A DNA stretch of 64,000 nt from Crambe crambe. Its lineage: Eukaryota > Porifera > Demospongiae > Poecilosclerida > Crambeidae. Position numbers and translations under genes: made by a program. The stretch's first letter is position 1. Each line of letters opens with the position of its first letter. The notes under the pieces are model-generated. The model ran no database searches and had not been told where the DNA came from. It saw only the letters and a list, made by a program, of their open reading frames with translations. The DNA lies in NCBI GenBank assembly GCA_963924555.1, contig OZ004587.1, positions 124,001 through 188,000 on the forward strand, in the 5' to 3' direction. This document shows, one piece after another, positions 26,691 to 39,100 of this stretch.

Positions 26691-27172
26691 AAACAATCGC
26701 TTCATGTGTTCTCTGCTAATGATTCTTTGTCAAACAGTAATGTAAAACATTACTGTTGGGCGCGTTTTATAAATCGTGACGATTTATAAATTGCGCTGCG
26801 CATTTTATAAATTCATAATTTGCGCGACGATTTATAAATTGCGCAACAATTTATAAATGGCTGGCCATTTTACCAATTCAGATAATTGAAATGGACAATT
26901 TATAAACTGCGCTGAGTATTTTATGAATAATTTATAGATGGCTGGACAAATACATATAAACTGCACTGAGCATTAATAATTTATTTATAAATTGCGCTGA
27001 GCATGCAATAATGTATAAATGGCTGGCCATATCATAGATTAAATTTTAAGAAATCATCGGAAGCATTGGAAATCACAATTCACATTGAAAATCAACGATT
27101 AGCTATTGATAAAACAGTAATATCTATTGGTACTGTATAATGTTGGAAATTATAATTAGCTAGTAGGGTTGG

Positions 27173-30100
27173 TTAAATACATTTACTACACTCCCATAGT
27201 ACATCGGACTTTTGGAATACTTTCGGAGGTATTCTTTCACATGACTGGTGATACCATTCACCACATCGACTGCACCGAACCATCCTCTCCTCCCCATTGT
27301 CAGGAAGCCGGCAAGAACATTCTGGCTTCCCTGTTATTGTTATATCCCGAGGGAAAGGTGTTAATATTTCTTTCTTTATACAATCGATAAAGTGTGACCT
27401 TAGCTTTTCTTGTTTGTACCGATAACTAGAAGGGTCGTTACCATATGCCAGATCAGTTGCATATGCCACAGCATACAGTCCACAATCACGAGAACCTTTT
27501 TGAAATTGCACTTTGTGAAGTTTAAAGGTCACTACAGGTTCATCAGAAAGCATCAGCGCAGCCACCTGGATCTTTACATCATCATGTACATGATTATATA
27601 CACTGTCATATACATGCACTAGTGAGGACGAAACACCAGCAACAGTAACCCAGTGATTCCCTCCAACAAGAAGAATTTGTATGAAAGCATCCCTGGTTAT
27701 AGGGAAAGAAAAATCTTGTCCATGTACAGGATTATACAATCCAGCTTGGCTTCGAAACTGATTCTTTAAAAATCGGTTTGCAGCTTCAATATGACTGTCC
27801 TGTAGACAGCAATTAGTTTGAATTTCCTCAGTGATACTGAGGGATTTGGGTACAATTTTTCTGCGTTTTTTTGATTTCACTTCACTGCTTTTAACACTTT
27901 TCTTATTTACTGAATGTTCAACCTTCATCAGCACAAGATCTTTATTTAAACAAGATGAATTCTTCGGATGGCAATGGCTGGAACATTCCTGTCCAGCTAA
28001 TCTGCAAGAACACCTCCCCCTTCTACACGTACTTGTACAATTACACTTTATCTTGTCTCTCTTAGTTTTCAATGAAGCTGCTCTTAAAGATATAGTGGGG
28101 ATGTGGGTGCTATCTTTACTAATGCTAGGAAATTGGAGAGATCCTTGATATGGCATTAGCTCACTACCAGGATAACATGTAGATAGAATTCCATGCTCAC
28201 ACCTATAAAATTGATAGAGTAATAATCGATAAATACAGTTTGTGCACTACACTTTGCAGAGTCTGGCTGGTCTAGTCTGGTCAAACCAGATGTGGAATTC
28301 TTTAGGAGCATGGTAGCTATACCAGGCTACTGTATGAATCCACTAACTTATCATCTATTGGCTCATATAAGGACTGCACACATTTTGAGTGATACAGGTT
28401 TTAATACTTACTGTAGACGATAAAGGTTTTTTCTTTTCACTTCTATAACACGGCACAGTAATCGGGGCATATCTGAACAGGAACGCTCATTTCGAGGAAT
28501 GTGTACCGTAACAGCATCTCCAGAAATATAAGTTTTGATGAAGTGCTGTTTCCGCTTAGCATATTGCAACTTCATTTTTTCAGCATTACTGCGATAACAT
28601 TTGTCAGCTTCCAGACGTACTTGTCGATGCCGTTTACTTGTAGTTAGAGCAGACGAGGAACTCTTAGGTGATGGTAAATTATGGCCAGAAGTATCTTCAG
28701 TATAGTATTATTTCAATTATTAGTCGTAACAGTTATTAGCTATAATTATGCAAACCTGTTTCAGTGCCCGATGAAGTATCTTTAAGTAGGCAGGGATTAA
28801 CTTTCTTGGTGTACATAACATGTTCTGCCTGAAGATAGTGTAATTAACTATGATAATACTAATTACCCTCACCTCTTCTCTGTTAAGATTAAACATTTCC
28901 ATAATAAGCAGACACATAACTTTGGGATACACAAAATCGAAACAAAAAGACACTAGCTGCATTATGAATTGAGCTGAAAAATATATATAATTATTATGGC
29001 AAATAATTCTTACCTCCATGCTGCTTTTTCCCCCACAAATCTTAGATACAAGGAAGTTAACTATTGCTTCATGTTGCAGAATAGTAGTACACATTATCCT
29101 GTTGCTGGCATTCTTCATCTGATCTATATTTTTGAATGTGCCATAAATTCATAGATCACTTGTGTGATTATGGATTAATGGGTCCAGAATCACTGGCTTT
29201 TAAGCAATATACACATTATACTTACTTCGCTTCTTGCAAGTAGCCATCATGAACTCAGATTGAACCTAGAACAATTAAACTAAGTGATATTATAATAATT
29301 TGCAATTGCAGATCTTACCTCTCCAGTGATATGTAAGGAAGGAAGGATATCAGAAACCTTTTGGACCAAATCATCACAACTTACTTCCTGCAATGCTTCA
29401 ACAATATGTGTGGGAGATGGTTTTGAACCAGGAGACGGAATTGATGGTAATTGGTGGCTACCAGCCAGTAAAAAGTGTTGGCTGGGAGAGACTGGCGAGT
29501 GTCGGCTGGGAGAGACTGACGAGTGTCGGCTGGGAGAGACTGACGAGTGTCGGCTGGGAGAGACTGACGAGTGTCGGCTGGGAGAGACTGACGAGTGTCG
29601 GCTGGGAGTGACTGACGAGTGTCGGCTGGGAGAGACTGACGAGTGTCGGCTGGGAGAGACTGACGAGTGTCGGCTGGGAGAGACTGACGAGTGTCGGCTG
29701 GGAGAGACTGACGAGTGTCGGCTGGGAGAGACTGACGAGTGTCGGCTGGGAGTGACTGACGAGTGTCGGCTGGGAGAGACTGACGAGTGTCGGCTGGGAG
29801 AGACTGACGAGTGTCGGCTGGGAGAGACTGACGAGTGTCGGCTGGGAGAGACTGACGAGTGTCGGCTGGGAGAGACTGACGAGTGTCGACTGGGAGAGAC
29901 TGACGAGTGTCGACTGGGCAAGTGTCGGCTGGGAGAGACTGATGAGTTATGGCTAGGAGATTCACTTTCTACATAATTATAAGGAAGAATGTAAATTGTA
30001 GAGTGATATGCTTACAAGTTTTACTGATGAGGTCAAAGATATCCTCTTCCATTATGCTGTCACCCATTTGTGAAGGTAGTTGAGGGAATGGTGTTGATCT

Positions 30101-31349
30101 TGGTGGCTGCCCAAACACTACTTCATATGGGCTCTTATTAAGTGTACGGCATACTTGAGTGTTCAAGTTATCTAATAGTATATACCAAATTATGAAGTTT
30201 GTATTGTATCACACACATTAATACTCACATTGAATCCGAGGTAACCAGTCAGCCCAAGGAACACTTCCTGAGTCTTTCCACTCATGCTTCATTGCTTGAA
30301 GCTGCATTTCCACGAGGTGATTTCCTTTTTCAACCAACCCCTGGGACTGAGAGTGTCGTGGTCGTCCATTTATGATTGTCACTTCACCGGGCCATAATCT
30401 GAGGGTCTCCTTAATGGTCTCATTCACGAACTCTCGGCCGTTGTCAGATTGGAGTATTTTGGGGAGCCCAATGTAAGGAAAAACTCTGGTAATAAGCCCC
30501 ATGGATACTCCTACTGCTGATTTCTTCATTAGTGGCCATAAGATATGAAACTTAGACCAGTGATCCATGTAATGTGCTATATAGCTATATGAGTCATCTG
30601 CCATATGTTGCATATCGATGAGGTCAATCTAATAGCATAAGTGTAAGTTTCTATGGTACAGTAGGTTATACATACATATATATATACCTGACATCGAGTG
30701 AGAAAACCAGATGCTATAATAGGCTTCAGAGGAGCATTATTAGTTTGTGGCTCCTTTTGCTGACAAACAGGACAGGTATTACAAAAATATTGCACAGCTG
30801 GTCGTGGCAAACATTCGTATGTCTTTTGCACCTACATTATAATATAGACAATGCAGTAATTATTATTATGAAATAAATTTAAATCTTACTTCTGCCAAAG
30901 TCTTCCGATATCCAATATGGGAATTCTCCAGTGAATGAATACGCTCCAGTATATCATAAAAGTTTTCAACGATGGCTACTATCCGATGGTCACTGAAGAA
31001 TGTGGGGTCATTTTCATTCTATTAAAATTAATGTGCATAGCTAGAGGCTTATTGGTCATTATCTTTACTCTGCACTTTAGTGTACCTTCTTTTTTGAAGG
31101 GAGACAGAGCACATTAGCTAGTTGTAGTTCTGGATAGCTGATCAATTTGAACTTCTTGTTCATTTTCACCCAGAATTTGAAGGATGGAGGATGTTTCCCT
31201 TCTCCTCTGAGGACCTGCTTAATGCTCTCTGCCTTCTCTTTGCCAATTGTTTTGCTGGTAATTTTTGAGGTTTTCTTCAGATACATGTCCATACAATACT
31301 TTTCAAACAGCTCCTTATGTCCACGTTTACGACTTTCCAAAGTAGCCAT
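27173..31349 (-). CDS. Ginger-like transposase: integrase - CXC - Ulp1 protease - PHD finger
   Basis: Traced exons are 31349-31086, 31018-30890, 30831-30688, 30628-30229, 30171-30016, 29968-29319, several small exons at 29272-28750, 28694-28412 and 28202-27173. In order the product has an N-terminal charged region and an HHCC zinc-binding domain (CNTCPVCQQK). The rve core follows, with acidic residues in IDLIDM, QSDNGREF and GLVEKGN. Then come PYEVVFGQPPR, a Ser/His repeat array, a GPY/F-like SH3 segment ending NLYRLQ, and a cysteine-rich CXC segment (CRRGRCSCRL). Last are a C48/Ulp1 cysteine protease (GGNHW His box, YDSVYN Asp, SRDCGLYAVAYA Cys) and a PHD finger (CSRCGEWYHQSC). It should cut and join the element's TGT ends. 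The protease and PHD parts suggest contact with SUMO-like or chromatin targets (inference). Small middle exons are less certain. Confidence 0.75.
29476..29936 (-). repeat. 24-base coding minisatellite (PSRHSSVS repeats)
   Basis: About 18 copies of GAGTGTCGGCTGGGAGAGAC plus TGAC, read on the minus strand as the 8-residue repeat PSRHSSVS inside the transposase exon 29968-29319. Because 24 is a multiple of three, several other frames are also open across the array. Sequence identity between units is very high, so recent expansion is likely. Confidence 0.95.
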
Positions 31350-31545
31350 AGCTTTGCCTTTAGATCTGCTAGCGCTAAATGAACACGTGGCTATTTATTT
31401 TCGCTCATGCGCAATTTATAAATCGTCGCGCAAATTATGAATTTATAAAATGCGCAGCGCAATTTATAAATCGTCACGATTTATAAAACGCGCCCAACAT
31501 TACTATCTATTGAACTTGGAATTTTGAGATCATCATGTTACGTCA

Positions 31546-31850
31546 TCACGCGCCCTTTGAGCGCGCACGTGCAAGTTTGCGCGCGAGATTGAAGATGGCT
31601 AGCTTCAACGAGTTTTGTAGCTCATTGCCTGGCTTGTGGAGAAACAACTCAGAAGAAAGACAGAAGAATTTTGGGAAGTGTCTCTGAGTAACTATCAATA
31701 CAATAGAGTGGTCCTTGGCTTGAAAGAGTCTATCAAATAAATACGGAAGGTACTGAAAACATAGACTCTTTCCAAAGCCTGTTGGCAGAACAGCAGACAT
31801 CCCTTTGGCTCAGTACGCCCACCACAATCTTGAGTTGTTCAGGCTTGACG
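31546..31850 (-). pseudogene. RecQ/DEAD-like helicase fragment, frameshifted
   Basis: A Walker A segment (LPTGFGKSLCFQYLP) and the following IVLIVT strand are typical of RecQ-type helicases. The upstream piece (KPEQLKIVVGVLS) is in a different frame, about one base off. Similarity ends after IVLIVT, so only motifs near I are left. It lies between the Ginger element and an end-like motif at 31858, and is probably a remnant of another mobile or host helicase gene. Confidence 0.6.
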
Positions 31851-31857
31851 GAAGAAA

Positions 31858-31885
31858 GGGTAAAGGGTCGGCTACGCCAGACTAG
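31858..31885 (+). repeat. Recurring end motif GGTAAAGGGTCGGCTACGCC
   Basis: The same sequence, with one change and followed by AGACTAG, occurs at 7912-7938. A reversed, diverged form, CTAGTCTGGCGTCGCCAG, is at 37055. It may be the terminus of a dispersed element family. Confidence 0.6.
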
Positions 31886-31892
31886 TATTTTT

Positions 31893-32345
31893 TATGGAAT
31901 GGGGGAAGAAAGAGCACTGATCAAGAGATAAAGTGTCTGGATGAGGAAGGACACTCTACGTAGTCTAGTAGTATCTTATTAAATGACTACAGCTATTAGA
32001 AGAGATCGAGAGAGTGGCTGAAAGTTGGAGAAGATCGGTATGAGCCCCCAGCCCCTGAACGAAGTCAAATTCGGGCGGTATACACACACTAGGTTTGATC
32101 TAGTGCTACGTACAAAGTAGACCGTAAACTTTAACGAGCTATGGCTACTGGCTACTCAACGGAAATCTTGGGTGTGGCTGGGATAAACATATCTCAAGCG
32201 CATGCGCAGTTAATTAGTAATGCACATCATCATGAATAATAATTAGTCTATGGAGTCCACGCACCAGTGAGTCAAGAATAAGATACCTATAGCTAATGAA
32301 AGTCTAATTATACGTTTCATATCTTCTCTGCCAACAATCTCTGCT
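31893..32345 (-). promoter_or_regulatory. Orphan third copy of the gene B/C upstream region
   Basis: The segment matches the upstream regions of genes B and C block by block ('agaaagagcactgatcaaga', 'cccctgaacga', 'gctatggctac', 'gcatgcgcagttaatta'). No Death-domain gene follows it; a helicase fragment and the Ginger element stand in its place. It probably marks a lost family member or a partial duplication. Confidence 0.6.
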
Positions 32346-33144
32346 GTTCTTTGTTGCTAGACTGTTCCATTTCTCCGCCATCTTTTGAAGCACGCACTTT
32401 CCATCACCATGGTGAGTGAAAACCAGGATGATCTTGCAAGACAAAATCTTCACTAGTTAATGCTCTTATGTAACCACTTGCCTTTGTCCTACCTTGGCCT
32501 CTCCAAAGGACCTTAAGCTTCTTTTTCAACATCACATCCACTAGGTATTTGGAACAGTTTCATTAGAGAACTGGCATGTTATTCAATCACCTGGAACACT
32601 CGCATTTTCTTACTTGATTTGTAGTGGGAGAAGATAGTTGTGGTAGTGTTAGGAGGTGACCTGATCCTTCCCATCATCTTCGAGTTTGTGTCCTCCAAGT
32701 ACAAGCAGTGGAAGAGAAGAGACACTCCTTTGCTCCTCCAGCAACAATGTATGCTTGGTGATGAGAGTCTTTAGAACAGTGACAGATAGAGAGTATATAA
32801 CTTTACCAGGACAAATCCAGCAGTCAACAAGTACTTTACGATCATTCAAGCTCCAGCCAAGGAAGGAAAGGCAATTTGTGTTGGAAGAACCAAGTAAGCA
32901 TGTGACATCAGATCTAGTTAACTACTACGCTACAATCATAGAAAATGAAAATAGGTCATAATACATCTACAAAACAACCATGAAAGATTTTCAAGAGACC
33001 TTTATAATTATCTTCTAACTACTAACACTTTCCCCAACAAAACAAACACCAAAAAAGCATCACTACAATAATTATTACTAGCAGTTCCGAATATTTAGTT
33101 AATAATACAAGGCTAGTCTATAATGTTGAGGGGATGGGTGTGGC
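32346..33144. other. Intergenic; possible short coding remnant
   Basis: On the minus strand about 32,400-32,545 a stretch of about 45 codons is open and looks coding-like (…LKVLWRGQGRTKASGYI…), without a recognised family. A second open frame at 32,649-32,849 (-) is also unassigned. No gene model is supported. Confidence 0.25.
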
Positions 33145-36100
33145 TTAGTGCTTGGCTCTCTCCTTTCGGATCTTGTACAACTGCTCCTTGGCCAGTTCCA
33201 GTTCTCGCTGCATTTTAGCCATCCTTTCCTGCACCTCCAGCTCCTTTCGGAAATCCTCCATCACACGTCCCTTCACCTGAACCAAGGAAATGGTTTGACT
33301 AGCTGATTGGTTGGTAAAGGGTCATCAGGATGAACTTAATGAGGGTACCCCCTCTAATTAAGGGTGAACTATCAGAGCCAGTAGTTCTAATGTATGCATA
33401 TCTTGATCTTAGTAGCATCTTCGTCAGCTACATTGGCAGAAGCTTGTTGAGCAGCTTCCACTAATGTTTCAGTGGCCTTCTTCACAGCTGCACCAGCCAT
33501 CTACAGTACAAGCACATTGTTCAAACACATGGGACACGGAAAGAGCTGCTACTTTATAGGCTTTAAAGGGATGGGGATTGAATAGCAAAGTTGTGTCTAC
33601 CCCTTGCAACCACTTTTCCAATATCAAGTTATTTCATGAAGTTCCTATGAGGGCATTTTATTGGACACATTTTAAGCTTCAATGGCTTGCTTATTTTCAG
33701 ACTTAGAAACAGCTGAATTTTCTTTATAAGAAATTCTTGTTATGGTAAGGGGTCATCAAACGAGTATTACTCTTGTACTGTACAAGATTGTGTTGTGAGT
33801 ATGTGCCTGTAATCTCCTATTGTTCTCTGAACGAGCATCAGCCTTCACCTGACAGGCAATGAGCAGCTGAACAGTAGAGGAGGCCACGGCCATAGCAGCC
33901 ACTTCCAGTTTCTCCTCCTTAGCCTGACCTTGCACCACTCCATTGGCAGCTTCACACAGATTGCTCGTAGCACTGGCAACCAGCTTAGCCTGCACACACA
34001 AAACAGTTCTCAATCACACCAACTGATAACTTTGATGCATAATAAAGTCACAACTACACCAACCAACCAGTAATAACTCATTCTTCACTATCAAAATAAT
34101 TTTATCAAAAGTAGTGCCTTGAATTTATAACTCACAGCCGAGACGAGTCCTTCACTCCATTGGCCATCCTCTGATTTGGGGTTGGAGCTGAGCTTTCCCT
34201 GAGCCACCAGTTCCCTCTGAGCTGCAGTGGCTGACCTCACCAGAGCACTAGTAGCACCTGCGATATTCTTAGCCGCTTCAAGAATCTGTTCCTCAAAGTT
34301 GAGATCTTCATCTGCATGCTACAATACAGGGGGAAAATAAATAAATAAAAAATAATAACATATTTTCCTTACAGCTTTCTCCCTTGGTTTCAGTTCGGCC
34401 AGTTTCTTAGCAGCTGCTTCGATGGAGGCAGCAGCCTGTAGCAGCTCAGTCTCGGCTATGACGTTGGGATCCTTCGAGTCTACCCAGTCAGCTAAAGTCC
34501 CATACATCAGCAAAAATAAACCTGCATCCTAAGTTTTTATACGTTCGTACCTCTGATGGCTTCAGCAGCTTGGACTACTTCTCCAACACAGTTTGCCACC
34601 TCCTTGGAGAACTTGGCCAGTTGTGCTTTCTTCTCTGGAGTGGGCTTCATCACAATCTGGTGGATAAGTTCCAGCAAAGCCTTGAACGCCTGAGCACAAT
34701 CCTTCCCAGCACTCAGAATCCTGTATCAAATCAAAGTGCAGTACATTTTAGCTGGCAAAACTGTATATTCTATATCACTATGTGCACAACATTGTTGAGG
34801 AGTGTTGCCTAGCACCTGTAACTTTTATGTTGAACATACATACGTACCTGTCTCTATCATCAGGACTGCCAGCCTGGATGGAGGCAGCTTTGCATGTCTT
34901 GAGTAGCTCCCCTACGGCCTTGCAGCCCAAGTTGGCACAGGCTGACACATCCACTTGCTTGCAAGAGTTGCCAGCTGCCACAGCCTTAGCTGAAGCCAGT
35001 GTGATGCCCTGGAGCACATAATATCAGTACAGTGGAGTGTCAAAGATGAACCAAGTATTACTATTATGGAGTCCATGTTTAGATTTCTTTCATACCTTTG
35101 TGCTATGTATGAGATCTTCAGGGGTGGCATCAGAAGCTGGAGGGTCACTGGAGTCATACTTCTGTCACTGGAGTTATACTTCTCCAACTCGGCATCAATG
35201 GCGTCAATTGTATTCTCCAGGGATCTCACTCCCTTGCCAGCCTCTTCCTCCACATTCTTCACTGTCTTCAACAGGGAAGAAACTTTGGCAACCATAACCT
35301 AGGGAAAACAAGGATTCCAATTAATGTCCACCTGTTTCCAAATAAAGCACACCTTTATTTTAATCAAACCAACCTTAGGAGATGTCTTTAGTTTGTCCAT
35401 GGCAGGGTCCTGGACACTCTTTCCTGAGGCAGTACGAGTGGCACCTATCAGATCTCCTAAAGCATTGGCCATGTCCTCAGCAGTCAGCAGCAACAACTGC
35501 AGCAAGGACACATTTTAAAATAAATACGCTAACAGATAAACCAACACAAGTTGCCTAAATACAAGAACACATACTGAACAGCTATGAAAAAAAAATAGGG
35601 GGAAAGTCCTCCATTTATTATTATTTTCCATAGAACTTGGGTATCTTAGAGACCTGTGCTTCCATGTCATCAGATCCAAGAGCAGCAGCTCCCAGTTTGA
35701 CATGCTCAGCTTCCTTGGTGATAGTCTTGATGGCATTGGTGGCCGCCTCAGCCAGCATTTCCTGTGTTCCTTCAGCACTGCTCACCAGCTTCTTGGTGTC
35801 GTCCACGAGCACCTTAGCCGCCTCAAGAATACTGACACTATACTCAGAAAAGCTACATAAAGGAAAATTATAGAAGCATGAAATCCACTTCAAAATGCAG
35901 AACCTCTATATATATCATCAGGACATATTTCAGTGTCCCATTTCAATAACTGGTCATTTTCCAACCACTTTAAGGATGATGCTAACCAGTTTCAGTGTTT
36001 CATATGGTGTGTACTCACTTGGCAGTCTGGGGGCCCTCAGCATTGAGAGCACCAGCAGTGCAGAACATGGCAGTAGTCTCCAAGTCACCAACTATGTCAG

Positions 36101-39100
36101 CGATAGAGGAAATAGCTTCGTTGCAGGCCTGTGTACCGATGGCTCCAGCCTGGATGGCTGATACCACATAAGAAACCTGTATGTATGTATGTATGTATGT
36201 ATGTATGTATGTATGTATGTATGTATGTATAAAAGGTCGATTGAAAAGGTCACAGGAGCAATAGATTAAGTACGCATTATACCTTTTCAGTGACAACTCT
36301 GGCAGCATCAGCTAACTCCCTCTTCGAGCGACCATTGTTCGGGTTCCCCTGGATGCTGGCTCCGGAATGGATCAACTCCTTGCAACTCTCTCCCAGATCA
36401 TAGCCCGTCTTCCTCAATCTGCTAGCAATCTCAGGGGACTCGATAGTGGCCAGAGCACCACGAGCAGAGTCAACCAGGCAACTGTATGTGGATGTAAGCT
36501 CACGGGACACATTGGAAAGTTCTCCAGGACTGGAACTGGATTTCAAAACCATGTCCTGAGCATGTTTCGTGAGTCCCTTGCAGTGTTGGAAGGTGTCTGC
36601 TTGGTAGTCGGCATATGTACCCTCAATTTCTCCCTCAGGCGTGGAGCCAAGACGAGTCATGGCCTTGTTGATCTCTTCTGTCATGCCTATGGATTAAAAA
36701 TGCAGTTACGCATGCACTGTTGACATTCCCACTCCTTACCAGATATGAGTTCAGCCTCTCCTCCTGCCTTCTCCAGTGTGGCTGTGAGTTCAGAGACAGC
36801 TTGGTTCATCAATGTAGCAGCCTCGTCCACTTTATCATGGGCAGCTGTGGACTTGGGGTTGCCTCCAGCATCCTTAGATGCATACACAAGCTGCAATGCA
36901 CTCTCTGAAATGAGGGAAGGGTTTGGATAAACATGACTGTAGCAATGGCATGAATCACACTTATAGCTCTATAGAGAGTTTGCCCAAGAATAAGTAAGGA
37001 TGGTAAATTTCCAATTGATTTTTTATGTTGCATTCATGTCATGTGATATGTCTGACTAGTCTGGCGTCGCCAGCCCAGCTTTTCTTCTTTTTGGGGGAGG
37101 GGGAAGAAAAGTGGTCTGGTGGCTCTAGCATCAACTACTTGTGTTGCCCGCATGCACAGCTATAGCTGCGTGCCAATCAGATTGCTCTATTCAGTCACGT
37201 GAAGTAGTATTAATGTTGGCGAGACACACCCACTATTTATTCCATGTTGGCAGAGCTAGAGCTATGGAGAAGTAACCAAGAGCTGTTTTTAAAGAGCTAG
37301 AAATACCTGGCCTGAAAGTTGTATCAGTGATTTTCAAGGGCGATGTGTTCGGTTCAGAAAATTATTCAACACGCATGTATATTGCTCTTTAAATTATTTT
37401 TGAGAGAGCGCATGGGCATCACAAGTAGTTGATGCTAGAGCTCCCAGACCACTTTTCTTCCCCCTCCCCCCCAAAAAGAAGAAAAGCTGGAATCTGAAGC
37501 TACCCGACATATATGTAGGGATTGTTGGCTGGATATACAGAACAAAGATTGATCCCATTTCCATCCTGAGGGAACTCCATCCTTCTTGTTTCCTTACTTT
37601 CCTTGTTTCCTTTCCTTACTTCCTTACTTTTTTACTTAAATTATATCTCATCATGGGAGTGAAGTAGGAATAGTTGGCTCGTAGTTGGTGATGGGTAAGG
37701 GGTTACTTGACTGAAGTTCACTCTCTTGTTGCTGAACTTTTTTGAACCCCACACAGCCATCCCTACTTCTCTTTTTTATTTAGAATAAATATTTTCCCCG
37801 AATTTTTGATGAGGCATTTCAGACAGATATTAAAATTGGTAGAGGCCTCAGCATTTTATCCTTAAGATTCAAGTAGCTAGGTATTTGGTTACCAGTAAAA
37901 CTGATATTGACTTCCCTCTCTCTCTCCCTCATGGAAATCGGAAAATCTTGTGACGATAAACAGCAAATTTAGTTTAGGTGTCTTAATGTGAGATATTTAC
38001 TGGATGGTACAAGATATAGATCAGAATTTGCTTGCTGACATGCCATGTGTCACATAACAAGTACCAGTCTAGTCATGTGATCTGATGCTTAATTACCATG
38101 TGTGTCACATGATGACGTCATATTTTACTGACTCACTTGGAGCCAAATGTGACAGGTATAGGTCTAGTCATGTGATGTCATGTGATACTCACTTGGTTGC
38201 ATGAGTGTTATCTGCCTTGCTCTGGAGGTTGGGGGTGGGGTCTTTGTCATCATCATAAAGTCGTAACTTCCAGCTGCATTCTAAGAGGAACATGTACACA
38301 CTAGAGTGAGGCAAGCACACACATACAATGAATTCTAATATGTTCAATGAATTTACCATGCACAATGGATTCTAAGTAGAACCTTAAACTGGTTCTGTCA
38401 TTTATATTTTATTGGATTGAATGAGACATGCCCTACATACATACATACATATGCAAAGTACTAGGGCAATGTACAACAATTGAGTAGCAGCGAGCTAGCG
38501 AGCAAGTATTCCTATAGGCTTGCTGATAGCTATTCATTTGTCCTTAGAAGATTTTGATGTGAGTTTTATATGTAAGTGGCAAGCAGCTGCATACATAGAA
38601 AACTGTAATGCTTACCTCGAAACACCTAGTGCTTACGATAAGCCTCGAGCCTGCTGCTCAAAAGGCTGTAGAAATAGTTCATTTGTGCTTTGCTGTTGAG
38701 TTATGTAAGTGGCAGGCAGCTGCATGCATAGAAAGCTAAGTACTTACCACAAAGCATGTCTAGTGCCTACAATCCACTTAGATAAGCCTAGCCCTACTAT
38801 CCAGCATGCTATAAACAAAGCACACTACAAAAGAGGACAAGTCTCTCTCAAAAAAAGAATACCTTTGTATATACACTCTATACAAAATAACCTCCAAAAG
38901 AGGATAACCTCTCTACAAAGAAGTGTTAGCTTACCAGTGATATACTGTATCTGTTGCTCGGTAGGAAGGTCATGAAGAACATTGTCCAGGTATTGCAGTC
39001 GATGTAGAGTCATTTCTATCCAACATGGTGTTCTTTTGATGCTCTGCCTGCGATAATCAAGACCCCAAGCCCTTGACGAAACTCAGACAAAGGATCCAGG

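Larger units (their letters stand above)
26754..31499 (-). mobile_element. Complete Ginger1/KRBA2-like DNA transposon
   Basis: The element is 4746 bases with perfect 92-base terminal inverted repeats starting TGTTGGGCGCGTTTTATAAA. It is flanked by TTAC on both sides (26750-26753 and 31500-31503). Its one gene (minus strand) encodes a retrovirus-like integrase with extra C-terminal domains. TGT termini, a 4-base duplication, long inverted repeats and integrase + Ulp1 protease agree with the published Ginger1 group of cut-and-paste elements. The reported CCGG/CCGT target preference is not seen here. Perfect repeats and open exons suggest recent activity. The left 280 bases contain extra copies of the ATTTATAAATTGCGC motif. 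Confidence 0.8.

Noticed and set aside
29476-29936. CRISPR-like array
   Set aside because: The units are contiguous with no spacers, in eukaryotic coding sequence; it is a minisatellite.
29326-29976. Plus-strand repeat protein with RLGETDEC units
   Set aside because: It is the shadow of the 24-base array. The minus frame has splice borders, matching phase and fits the transposase.
36015-36308. Minus-strand peptide with a HTYIHTYI run
   Set aside because: It comes from the (GTAT)n microsatellite in the intron before the talin exon.
38825-39016. Possible extra talin exon (minus strand, before a gtaagc)
   Set aside because: No talin similarity, no good acceptor, and it is not needed for phase between neighbouring exons.
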